The position numbers and the translations under genes were made by a program. From assembly GCF_043951865.1 (NCBI RefSeq), contig NZ_JBINJF010000027.1, positions 1 to 61,990 of the forward strand: a stretch of 61,990 nt of DNA, in the 5' to 3' direction. Positions 42,467 to 50,597 of this stretch are shown piece after piece. This DNA is from JAMQKA01 sp043951865 (lineage in GTDB: Bacteria > Bacteroidota > Rhodothermia > Balneolales > Balneolaceae). Numbering within the stretch: position 1 is the first letter of the stretch; every line of letters begins with the position of its first letter. The notes under the pieces are model-generated. The model did not search any database, was not told the DNA's origin, and worked only from the letters and a program-made list of their open reading frames with translations.

Positions 42467-43468
42467 TTAACTGATTTTGGTAATCAAATCAGCTGTTCGG
42501 GCGGAATATCCAGCTTCATTGTCATACCATCCGAGGAGCTTAACCAGGTTTCCTTCGGCCTTGGTAAAGCCACTGTCATAGATGCATGAGTGCGGGTTAC
42601 CCAGAATGTCCGTTGAGACGAACTCCTCCTCGGTATACTCCAGCACCCCTTTCATCGGTCCTTCGGCAGCAGCTTTGAACGCCTCGTGAATTTCTTCAAC
42701 CGTCACGTCTTTTTCCAGGGTTGCCGTAAAATCTGTCAGTGATCCATCCGGCACTGGAACGCGGACCGCGCTGCCGTCCAGCTTGCCGTCCAGCTCGGGA
42801 AGTACGAGCCCCACCGCCTTGGCCGCTCCGGTGGTGGTTGGCACAATGTTGTGCGCGGCAGTTCGGCCACGACGAAGGTCTTTGTGCGGACCGTCAACAA
42901 TCTGCTGGCTGCTGGTGTAGGCGTGAATAGTTGTGATAAATCCCTTGGTCAGACCAAAGCTGTCGTTGAGTACCTTGGCCATTGGCGCCAGGCAGTTGGT
43001 GGTACAGCTGGCGTTGGAAAATACCTTGGTATCGTCGTTGATCTCATCGTCATTGACGCCGAGCACGATGGTTTTAACATCACCGCCGCGGGCAGGTGCA
43101 GAGATAATTACTTTTTCAGCCCCGGCCTCCAGGTGTTTTGAGGCGTCTTCCTTGGTACGGAAAAAACCAGTGGATTCAACCACCACTTGCGCTCCGCGCT
43201 CATCCCATTTCAGATCTGCGGGATTGCGTTCAGAAGAAATTCCAATTTTGTGCCCATCAATCGTAATACTGTCTTCGGTGGCACTTACTTCGCCCTGATA
43301 AGTTCCGTGAACCGAATCGTATTTGAAAAGGTGGGCCAACGTATTCGCGTCGGTCAGATCATTAATGCCCACAATTTCAATTTCATCTTCGTGATAGGCC
43401 AGTATAGAACGAGCCACCAGGCGCCCGATGCGTCCAAATCCGTTAATTCCTACCTTAGTTTTAGCCAT
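42467..43468 (-). CDS. gap: Glyceraldehyde-3-phosphate dehydrogenase, type I
   Basis: A 333-residue glycolytic enzyme. The NAD-binding start is KVGINGFGRIGRLVARSIL. The catalytic Cys is in SNASCTTNCLAPMAKVL. WYDNEAGYSARTADLI closes the protein. It has the normal type I length. It converts glyceraldehyde-3-phosphate to 1,3-bisphosphoglycerate. It stands alone, with 70 bases to tRNA-Pro. Confidence 0.96.
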   Translation of the reverse strand: MAKTKVGINGFGRIGRLVARSILAYHEDEIEIVGINDLTDANTLAHLFKYDSVHGTYQGEVSATEDSITIDGHKIGISSERNPADLKWDERGAQVVVESTGFFRTKEDASKHLEAGAEKVIISAPARGGDVKTIVLGVNDDEINDDTKVFSNASCTTNCLAPMAKVLNDSFGLTKGFITTIHAYTSSQQIVDGPHKDLRRGRTAAHNIVPTTTGAAKAVGLVLPELDGKLDGSAVRVPVPDGSLTDFTATLEKDVTVEEIHEAFKAAAEGPMKGVLEYTEEEFVSTDILGNPHSCIYDSGFTKAEGNLVKLLGWYDNEAGYSARTADLITKIS

Positions 43469-43668
43469 AAATAGTATAACCTTTCTTATCCTTTATTCTT
43501 GGTTCGTTTCCTGAGTAAATCATTATAATCAATATCCTTTCCGTGCAAGTCGGTCGAAAAGTATCATTCCATTGTTCAATTTTCAATAACTATTTTGTAT
43601 TACAAATTGGTCGGTTCCCCGCTTTTACATTAATTCACAGCAGGTTCCAACACCAGAAAGAGGTGGTG

Positions 43669-44358
43669 TCATTCATCATCCAGGTCTACATCCCCGGGCA
43701 TTGTGTCGTCATCCAGGATATCCTCAAAGTCGGACGCAACATCCTCATCATCTTCCCCGTCATCCGGGTTTCCGGCATTCACTTTTTTGTTGACCTCGGT
43801 AGCCCCCGCCCTCTTGAGCTGGTTGGCAATTTCCTGCTGGTCGTTATCCAGCGCAATAGACAGCGCAGTATCTCCATTTCGGTCGCGCAGCCTTACGTTG
43901 GCCCCCTTCTCAATTAAAAATTTGACAATCATTGAGTGGCCTTCTCGCGCAGACTGCATGAGCGCGGTTTGCCCCCATCGCTGCCTGGCGTTGACATCCG
44001 CACCATGCTCAACTAACAGTTTCACGGCTTTTAGATGCCCTTCACGTGCCGCCACAACCAGAGGTACCCCTCCCACTACTTCCGCGCCGTGATCAAGCAG
44101 CAGTTGCAGGATCTCAATATTGCCGTTCTCCGCCGCCCGGTTCAGCGCCGTCGCCCCCATGGAAGTCGACAGGTTGGGATCGGCCCCGTTCTCCAACAAG
44201 TACCTGACGATTTCAGCCTGGTTCTCCTGGGCGGCCAAAATCAAGGCTGAGGAACCATTTTTACTGGTTTCATTAATATCTATTCCTTCACTCAACCTTT
44301 TTTTCAACTGGGATAAATTGCCTTCTTTCGCGGCCTGAAGTAGTGGTGAAAGTGCCAT
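43669..44358 (-). CDS. Ankyrin-repeat protein
   Basis: About 229 residues from the ATG at 44358 (the frame extends to a TTG at 44367). It holds about five or six ankyrin repeats over residues 1-175, seen as SPLLQAAKEGNLSQLKKRL, ALILAAQENQAEIVRYLLEN, ALNRAAENGNIEILQLLLDH and ALMQSAREGHSMIVKFLIEK. The C-terminal ~45 residues are strongly acidic (NPDDGEDDEDVASDFEDI). There is no signal peptide, so it is probably a cytoplasmic protein-binding scaffold. Partner unknown. Confidence 0.88.
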   Translation of the reverse strand: MALSPLLQAAKEGNLSQLKKRLSEGIDINETSKNGSSALILAAQENQAEIVRYLLENGADPNLSTSMGATALNRAAENGNIEILQLLLDHGAEVVGGVPLVVAAREGHLKAVKLLVEHGADVNARQRWGQTALMQSAREGHSMIVKFLIEKGANVRLRDRNGDTALSIALDNDQQEIANQLKRAGATEVNKKVNAGNPDDGEDDEDVASDFEDILDDDTMPGDVDLDDE

Positions 44359-44609
44359 AATAAACAAAATTTAGTATCAATTTTATGCGGTAATACAAGT
44401 CGACAGGTATATCCAAATATCTGGGTAATTAGTCAAGCAGAATACAATAGAATCCAAAAAAATTGTACCGTGTCAAAACTCGTGTTTTTCCTTCATCAAA
44501 GGGAATAAACCCGCGTCAGTCTTTTTTCTCTCACTAAAAACGGATTACGATACGAATATCCGCGACTATATCCCCGGATATTTGCCCTATTCGGTCAGGA
44601 GATCGTTCA

Positions 44610-45527
44610 CTAGTGTAGTACACCTATTCCGCTGTAACCGTTCATGAAATCTTTGCCGCTCATCCGGCGTTTGCCTGCAATTTGCACCTCCTTAAGCTCC
44701 ACCGTGCCGTCGTCGCATCCAACAAGCAGCTTGTCTTTAACCATCCGGAGCTCTCCGGGTTTTAGCGACTCGTTATCCGGCCCCAGCTCAGACCGGTACA
44801 TATTAAACTTCAGATCATCCAGTTCTGCCCAGGCGGTTGGGAACGGGCTCAGACCGCGTATCTTGTTGTGCACCTTGATCGCCGGCTCTTTGAAATTGAC
44901 CCGGCAGTCTTCTGTATGCAACTTCGGGGCCGGCGTGGCCTTGCTGTGGTCCTGGACCTCTGTACTGTAGGTTTCGTTTTCGATTTCATTGACCGTCTCC
45001 AGCAAAAGATCGCCACCCAGAACTTTGAGTCTTTCATAGAGGTCTCCCGTCGTTTCATTGATACCCACCGGCGTGCGCTCCTGCTTGATGATGCGCCCGG
45101 TATCAACCTTTTCATTCAGGAAAAAAACGGTGCACCCGGTCTCCTCCTCCCCGTTGATGATCGCCCAGTGAATAGGCGCTGCTCCACGGTATTTGGGTAA
45201 CAGGGAAGCATGCAGGTTGATCGCCCCCTTCGCTGGAATGTCAAGAACAGCGGGGGGAAGAATGCGAAAGGCCACAACCACAAACAGGTCAGCATTCAGG
45301 GTCTGCAGCTCTTGAACAAAAGAGGCCGCCGACAGGTCCTGAACTTCAATCACCGACAGACCCATTTCCAGAGCCCGCGCCTTTACGGGAGTGGGACTGG
45401 CCCCTCCCCCCCGGCCGCGCCGCTTGTCCACATTGCTGACCACCGACACTATTTCGTGTGCCGAAGCATGAAGTTTTTCAAGGCTGGGAAGGGCAAACTC
45501 CGGGGATCCCATGAACACTATTCGCAT
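44610..45527 (-). CDS. fmt: Methionyl-tRNA formyltransferase
   Basis: A 305-residue enzyme that formylates initiator Met-tRNA. The formyltransferase domain has RIVFMGSPEFALPSLEKL and HASLLPKYRGAAPIHWAIIN, the active-site block. The C-terminal OB-like domain begins about residue 205 with CRVNFKEPA and has GLSPFPTAWAEL. def lies upstream in the same direction, but 356 bases containing repeat copy D separate them. Confidence 0.95.
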   Translation of the reverse strand: MRIVFMGSPEFALPSLEKLHASAHEIVSVVSNVDKRRGRGGGASPTPVKARALEMGLSVIEVQDLSAASFVQELQTLNADLFVVVAFRILPPAVLDIPAKGAINLHASLLPKYRGAAPIHWAIINGEEETGCTVFFLNEKVDTGRIIKQERTPVGINETTGDLYERLKVLGGDLLLETVNEIENETYSTEVQDHSKATPAPKLHTEDCRVNFKEPAIKVHNKIRGLSPFPTAWAELDDLKFNMYRSELGPDNESLKPGELRMVKDKLLVGCDDGTVELKEVQIAGKRRMSGKDFMNGYSGIGVLH

Positions 45528-45550
45528 TGGTCACTTATTTATTTTAAGAA

Positions 45551-45667
45551 GATTTTACAATAATCCTCAATTCCTCGTTCTGAGGGAGTTGTACTCCCGT
45601 TTAAAAGGTCGATACGGTCGGTGGTAAGCTACCTCCCAGCAAAATAGCAGGTTCTGTAAAGGTCCCT
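45551..45667. repeat. MITE-like intergenic repeat, copy D
   Basis: It shows TTCCTCGTTCTGAGGGAGTT, GGAGTTGTACTCC, GGTCGGTGGTAAGCTACCTC and GGTTCTGTAAAGG. The sequence immediately beyond (45676-45720) begins AATTTTGCAAAACCGTG and matches segments at 6627 and 7264. It splits fmt from def. The rest of 45528-45883 has no gene. Confidence 0.75.
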
Positions 45668-45883
45668 TTAAGAAAATTTTGCAAAACCGTGTTTTTGCTC
45701 AATTTCGACATTTTCGAAATTCCGGACCGGATCGTTTTTCAAATAATTATAGAGCGCAATCTAAGAAGGAGTGACAGATCTGGCCATCTTCACATTTTTG
45801 TTTCACGAACCTTATGATATGCCCGGGGCGGCTCCACGGTCAGGCATCATTCGGGATGAGGCAGGTTCACTGTCGGAAGGCGT

Positions 45884-46465
45884 TTATCCCTTTTCCCGGA
45901 GCTGCGTTTTGGGTGCCAGGGGGTATTCGGTCTCCTTTTGCCCTTTTGCAATCTCATTGAGCTTGGCACTCAGCAGCTTTTGCTTGAAGAAAGAAAGGTG
46001 TTCCAGGAACAGCACGCCATCCAAATGATCTTTCTCGTGCTGTACCACCCGCGCGGGCCACCCGTCCAGGTCGAGCTCCTGCTCTTTGAAATCGCGATCC
46101 AAATAACGGACTTTTATACGGGCTGCTCGTTTTACGGCGGCATTGACGCCCGGTATGCTCAGACAGCCCTCCTCCATTTCGAGCTCCTCCGCACTGGTTT
46201 CAACGATTTCGGGATTTATCATGGCGAGCGGTCCGTATTTCGGGATATCCCGTTCATCCTGCTCTATCATGGGATCCACATCCGCTACAAATACCCGCAA
46301 CAGCTTGCCAACCTGGGGAGCCGCAAGGCCCACTCCGTCCGCATTATACATCGTTTCAAACATATCATCGACCAGCGCTTGCAGCTCTTCTGAGTCTTCA
46401 GTAACCGGCTGGGCCTCCTCCCGAAGAATATCATCATCATATGTGACGATTGGTAAAATTGCCAT
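45884..46465 (-). CDS. def: Peptide deformylase
   Basis: A 193-residue metalloenzyme removing the formyl group from nascent proteins. The three motifs are GVGLAAPQVG, EEGCLSIPG (metal Cys) and QHEKDHLDGVLF (HExxH). Typical length. It begins one base after ruvX ends, in an HU-ruvX-def operon. Confidence 0.96.
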   Translation of the reverse strand: MAILPIVTYDDDILREEAQPVTEDSEELQALVDDMFETMYNADGVGLAAPQVGKLLRVFVADVDPMIEQDERDIPKYGPLAMINPEIVETSAEELEMEEGCLSIPGVNAAVKRAARIKVRYLDRDFKEQELDLDGWPARVVQHEKDHLDGVLFLEHLSFFKQKLLSAKLNEIAKGQKETEYPLAPKTQLREKG

Positions 46466-46466
46466 A

Positions 46467-46901
46467 TCAGTACTCCGATACTTGAAGGTATTTTTGCAGT
46501 ATAATGGCGGCCGCCGCCTGATCGATCCGCTCTTTTTCGCGACGCTTCATCTTGGGGACACCCGCCTCGATCATCGCCTGGACCGCTTCCTTGGAGGTGT
46601 ACCGCTCGTCCATTTTCTCGATATCTATATTGGGGAATCGTGTACGCAGCTTGGTGATAAACTTTTCAACACGCTCGGTAGCATTTCCTTCATTGCCATC
46701 AGGTGTCAGCGGCCAGCCGACCACCAGTTTAATCACCTGCTCATCCTTGCTGTATATAAGCCGCTCCAGTTCATCAAAAACCTGGCGACTGTCATAGGTA
46801 CCGATGGGGTTGGCACTTGTGCGCAATAAATCCGTGCGGGCAAGCCCGGTACACTTCGTTCCTACATCTATTCCAATTATTCTACCGTATTCTGTCAACA
46901 C
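46467..46901 (-). CDS. yqgF: YqgF/RuvX family nuclease-like protein
   Basis: A 144-residue RNase H-fold protein. IIGIDVGTKCTGLARTDLLR holds the first acidic residue, LVVGWPLTPDGNEG the conserved loop, and DERYTSKEA plus DQAAAAIILQKYL the others. Family members are implicated in pre-16S rRNA 5' processing or Holliday junction resolution. The start is GTG directly after the HU stop codon; a TTG one codon later is also possible. Confidence 0.92.
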   Translation of the reverse strand: MLTEYGRIIGIDVGTKCTGLARTDLLRTSANPIGTYDSRQVFDELERLIYSKDEQVIKLVVGWPLTPDGNEGNATERVEKFITKLRTRFPNIDIEKMDERYTSKEAVQAMIEAGVPKMKRREKERIDQAAAAIILQKYLQVSEY

Positions 46902-47234
46902 TTAGCCTTCGGCTTCTTCCGGTTCCTCTTCTTCCAGCGGTTGCTTCAGAAATTCCTTCATCAACTTGCTGGGTTTAAAATGTGTTTTGCGATGAGGGGG
47001 TACGTAAATAACCTCATTTGTTTTGGGATTGCGAGCTTTGGGTTTGGCCTTGGTTTTCTTTACCTCAAAAACACCAAAATCCCTCAATTCAATCCTGCAC
47101 TCAGGATCAGCTTTCATCATAGTCTCTCGAATTGCCACCAGTACAGCCTCCACCCATGGTTCAGATTGAACCATCGGCTCGTCCATATCTTCAGCCACTC
47201 GACGAACAAGATCTCTTTTTGTGTATGTAATCAT
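46902..47234 (-). CDS. HU/IHF family DNA-binding protein
   Basis: A 110-residue histone-like protein. The helical N-terminus has TYTKRDLVRRVAEDMD; IELRDFGVFEVKK and ARNPKTNEVIYVPPHRKTHF are the DNA-binding arm, with Pro-Pro in place of the usual single intercalating Pro. A Glu-rich tail of ten or so residues follows. It bends DNA as a dimer. It is the first gene of the HU-yqgF-def unit. Confidence 0.93.
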   Translation of the reverse strand: MITYTKRDLVRRVAEDMDEPMVQSEPWVEAVLVAIRETMMKADPECRIELRDFGVFEVKKTKAKPKARNPKTNEVIYVPPHRKTHFKPSKLMKEFLKQPLEEEEPEEAEG

Positions 47235-47384
47235 GATTAAAAATCGGTCAAGATTTCCGGAGTTAGTATTTAGTTCGTTTTTTAATTTTTTCTAATATTC
47301 TTAAAAAAACGAGAGGAAACTTATTGTTTTTACTACAGATATAAAAATAAAATCGCGGGGAAATATCCCTAAAATCATTAGAAT

Positions 47385-49634
47385 TTATTCATATCTGAAT
47401 GCGCTCTTAACCCCCTCCACTTTAAGTAATTTCGAGATGATCTTATCAAGATGTTCAATATCATCTACATACACGGTAAGTAATCCTTCAAACATTCCGC
47501 TGTCGCTGCTGACGTTTATACTTTGCATATTTGTCTTGAGTGACTTGGAAACCACGTCTGTCAAATCGTTGACAAGTCCGACCCGGTCTTCACCGATAAT
47601 CTTCACGGCGCCGAGAAATTTCGTATCGATATTTTTGGCCCATGCCACATCCACTACGCGTTCTCCGTCAGTTTGTATAAGATGATGCACATTTTTACAG
47701 TTGGAACGGTGTATTTTAACATCCCCGTCACGACTTATGAATCCGATCACGTCGTCGCCGGGAATGGGGTTGCAGCAGTTGGCATACGAATATTTGACAT
47801 CGGTTAACTCGCCGTTTATAACCAGTGATTTACTGTCACTTACAGAACGGGCCGCACTAAAATATGTTTCCTGGATCTCCTCTTCGCTCAGGGGCCGCTG
47901 TTCGGGAGTATCCTTTTCATCCTCTTCAATACGTCCCTTGCTGGTAAGCTGTTTAGCGGTATCATACAGCTCGTTTACATCGAACAGGCCCCGGCCGATC
48001 TCGTAAAACATCTTCTGGGTGGTATCAAAGTTGTGCTTGTGGGCTACACGCATCAGTTCCTGTTCATTAATTTCGATGTTGCCCCGCTCAGCCCGTTTTT
48101 CCCACAATTCGCGGCCCTCTTCCGCCACTTTGCGCTCTTTTTGCTTGATGTACTGGCGAATGCGCGATTTCGCCTTGTGTGTGACGACGTCATTAATCCA
48201 GTCGGGATTCAGGTTGATTTTATTGCCGGTAATAATTTCAACCTGGTCACCTATCTCCAGCTTTTGCCGCAACGGGGCCATTTTGCCGTTAATTTTGGCC
48301 GCCATGGCCCGTTCCCCAACCTCGCTGTGAATATCAAAAGCAAAATCGATCGGGGTCGCACCCTGTGGCAGGGTACGCAGCTCCCCGTCCGGGGTAAACA
48401 CGTAGATTTCATCCTGGTAGAGATTGAGCTGAAAATCTTTTACGAACTCCTTGGCCTCGTCCGGACGCGGATTTTCAAGCACATCCCGCACCCAGTGCAC
48501 AAACTTGTCGAGGGTTTCTGAACCATCTTTGCCCTCCTTGTACTTCCAGTGGGCGGCCAGCCCCCGTTCAGCAATGTCATCCATCTTCCGGGTACGGATC
48601 TGCACCTCTACCTTGCGGCCAGTTTTAGTGATCACCGTGGTGTGCAGCGACTGGTACCCGTTGGCCTTGGGCACCGAGATAAAATCCCGAAAACGCTTGG
48701 GGATGGGAGTATACCAGTCTGTAATAATGGAATAGACCCTCCAGCAATCTTCTTTTTTATGCGGATCCTCCAAAATTACCCGTATTGCAAACAGGTCATA
48801 AATCTCCTCAAACGGCTTCTGCTGCCGCTGCATCTTCTTGAAGATGGAATAAATATGCTTGGGGCGCCCTTTGATCTCAAATTTAAATCCTTCTTTGGCC
48901 AGCTCCTCTTCTATAGGCTGCATAAACTCTTCGATAAACGCCTCCCGCGCCTCCTTCTTCTCCCTCAGCTTGCGGGCGATAAACTTGTACGAGTTGGGAT
49001 CTATAACCTTGAAACAGAGATCTTCAAGTTCGCTCTTGATATTGAACAGGCCAAACCGGTGAGCCAGCGGAGCATAGAGCTCCCGGGTTTCAGTTGCGAT
49101 TTTGAGCTGCTTTTCTCGCGGCAGATGCTGGATTGTGCGCATGTTGTGGAGCCGGTCGGCAAACTTGATCAGCACCACCCGCAGATCTTCGGCCATCGAC
49201 AACAGAAGCTTCATGAACGTCTCGGCCTGCTTTGTATCGCGACTCTTGAATACGCCTGAAATCTTTGTGACGCCGTCAATCAGGTGAGCCACCACCTCCC
49301 CGAACTCCCGTTCAATATCGTCGAGGGTAACCTCGGTATCTTCAACCGTGTCATGCAGAAGAGAGGCCGCAACCGATACATCGTCAATATTGATCTCGGA
49401 GGCCACAATTTTGGCAACCGACACCGGGTGGTAGTAAAAAGGCTCACCCGAGGCCCGGTTTACCCCTTTGTGCGAGAGGTAGCAGAGCTTGAATGCCTTG
49501 GTCACCATCTGGTCGTCGGTAGATTCGATATGCTGATGACAAAGCTCCAGCAGCTGATTCAGATCATCCTGCTGTGCGGGATCCAGCTCGTATGCATCCA
49601 GATCCTGGCTATATGTCGTTTTGACCTCAGACAT
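47385..49634 (-). CDS. spoT: Bifunctional (p)ppGpp synthetase/hydrolase
   Basis: A 749-residue Rel/Spo protein. The HD hydrolase domain (about 50-190) has PFYYHPVSVAKIVAS, HDTVEDTEVTLDD and DRLHNMRTIQHLP. The synthetase domain (about 235-365) has YDLFAIRVILEDP and RFRDFISVPKANGYQSLHTT. TGS (about 400-460) starts YVFTPDGELRTLPQGATPID. The zinc-finger-type region has YANCCNPIPGDDVIG and the ACT domain ends the protein. Both catalytic sites look intact, so it can make and remove the alarmone during starvation. Confidence 0.95.
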   Translation of the reverse strand: MSEVKTTYSQDLDAYELDPAQQDDLNQLLELCHQHIESTDDQMVTKAFKLCYLSHKGVNRASGEPFYYHPVSVAKIVASEINIDDVSVAASLLHDTVEDTEVTLDDIEREFGEVVAHLIDGVTKISGVFKSRDTKQAETFMKLLLSMAEDLRVVLIKFADRLHNMRTIQHLPREKQLKIATETRELYAPLAHRFGLFNIKSELEDLCFKVIDPNSYKFIARKLREKKEAREAFIEEFMQPIEEELAKEGFKFEIKGRPKHIYSIFKKMQRQQKPFEEIYDLFAIRVILEDPHKKEDCWRVYSIITDWYTPIPKRFRDFISVPKANGYQSLHTTVITKTGRKVEVQIRTRKMDDIAERGLAAHWKYKEGKDGSETLDKFVHWVRDVLENPRPDEAKEFVKDFQLNLYQDEIYVFTPDGELRTLPQGATPIDFAFDIHSEVGERAMAAKINGKMAPLRQKLEIGDQVEIITGNKINLNPDWINDVVTHKAKSRIRQYIKQKERKVAEEGRELWEKRAERGNIEINEQELMRVAHKHNFDTTQKMFYEIGRGLFDVNELYDTAKQLTSKGRIEEDEKDTPEQRPLSEEEIQETYFSAARSVSDSKSLVINGELTDVKYSYANCCNPIPGDDVIGFISRDGDVKIHRSNCKNVHHLIQTDGERVVDVAWAKNIDTKFLGAVKIIGEDRVGLVNDLTDVVSKSLKTNMQSINVSSDSGMFEGLLTVYVDDIEHLDKIISKLLKVEGVKSAFRYE

Positions 49635-49783
49635 CTATAATCGACTCTTCTATCTCATTTCTATAGTTGTACAACAACGAACATCGTTCAAGAATTTAAT
49701 TAAACCATCTATCCATTTAAATACCAATTGAGTCTGCGCCTATCTTGCCACACCTCCCCCCTCGGGGTCATAAGGGATGATAC

Positions 49784-49815
49784 AAAAAAGGCGGACGTAG
49801 TAGATAACGTCCGCC
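49784..49815 (-). terminator. Terminator of the outer-membrane barrel gene
   Basis: On the minus strand GGCGGACGT, eight-base loop, ACGTCCGCC form a nine-base-pair stem, then TTTTTTGTATC. It lies 23 bases past the stop at 49839. Confidence 0.88.
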
Positions 49816-49838
49816 TCCCGGTAAATGTTGGAAACCGT

Positions 49839-50435
49839 CTAAAACTTTAGCAGCACGCCAAAAACAATCCGACCGTTGGATGATGACGGGGCCGGCACAT
49901 TCAGGTCACGGGCATCCTGGAAAAAATCCTTGTTTACGTTCGTGTAGCGATATTCCACAAACGGTTTCAACAAGGGGATGGCACTTACCTCAGCGCCGAC
50001 CAATGCGTTCCAGTACAAGCTGCTCTCTTCCACGGCTTCTACAGAGGCGTCGTCCGGCACATCCATATCAACCGTATTGGAGCCCAGCCCCACTCCCACG
50101 TATGGCTTGAGGAATCCGACGGAGACCCCGCCCAGAGCTGTCAGTCCAAAATCATAGTCCTTGATTTCCTGGCTGAATGAGCCGGTCCTGTTTTGGTAGT
50201 CCACCTGGTTTTCTTCGCTGAAATTGCTGAAGTGGGCACGGAGTCCCAGCTGAACAATCGGTAATTTGTTCAAAATTCCGCGTTCAATGCGCACCCCAAA
50301 TCCGTTCTGAGGTTCCTCGTCCCTTACTTCATACGAAGCCCCGATTCCCCACTGGGCTTCTGCGTTCTGCGGGACCATAGAGCTGATAAGCAATACGCCG
50401 GCCAAGACTGTCAGTACTCTCTTTATGTTATCCAT
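49839..50435 (-). CDS. Small outer-membrane beta-barrel protein
   Basis: About 198 residues from the ATG at 50435, which has AAGGAG nine bases before it; an earlier ATG at 50468 lacks this. The signal peptide (about 1-27) ends AEAQ. Alternating strand segments follow: WGIGASYEVRDE, FGLTALGGVSVGFLKPYVGVG, FVEYRYTNVN and the terminal strand GRIVFGVLLKF ending in Phe, typical for barrel insertion. It probably forms an eight-stranded barrel. Function unknown. Confidence 0.85.
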   Translation of the reverse strand: MDNIKRVLTVLAGVLLISSMVPQNAEAQWGIGASYEVRDEEPQNGFGVRIERGILNKLPIVQLGLRAHFSNFSEENQVDYQNRTGSFSQEIKDYDFGLTALGGVSVGFLKPYVGVGLGSNTVDMDVPDDASVEAVEESSLYWNALVGAEVSAIPLLKPFVEYRYTNVNKDFFQDARDLNVPAPSSSNGRIVFGVLLKF

Positions 50436-50597
50436 AGATATATTCTCCTTATTTAAAATTGGTATCATGGGTACTAATGCTTTGCGTTAGTTTAAGTTCA
50501 CTAAGCTAGATTTCCAAATATTTAAACGGCACAGGGAAGGCCGCGTTCCCGACTTTTTTGTTATGAAACCCCGGCATAATTAAAGGGAACCACCGGT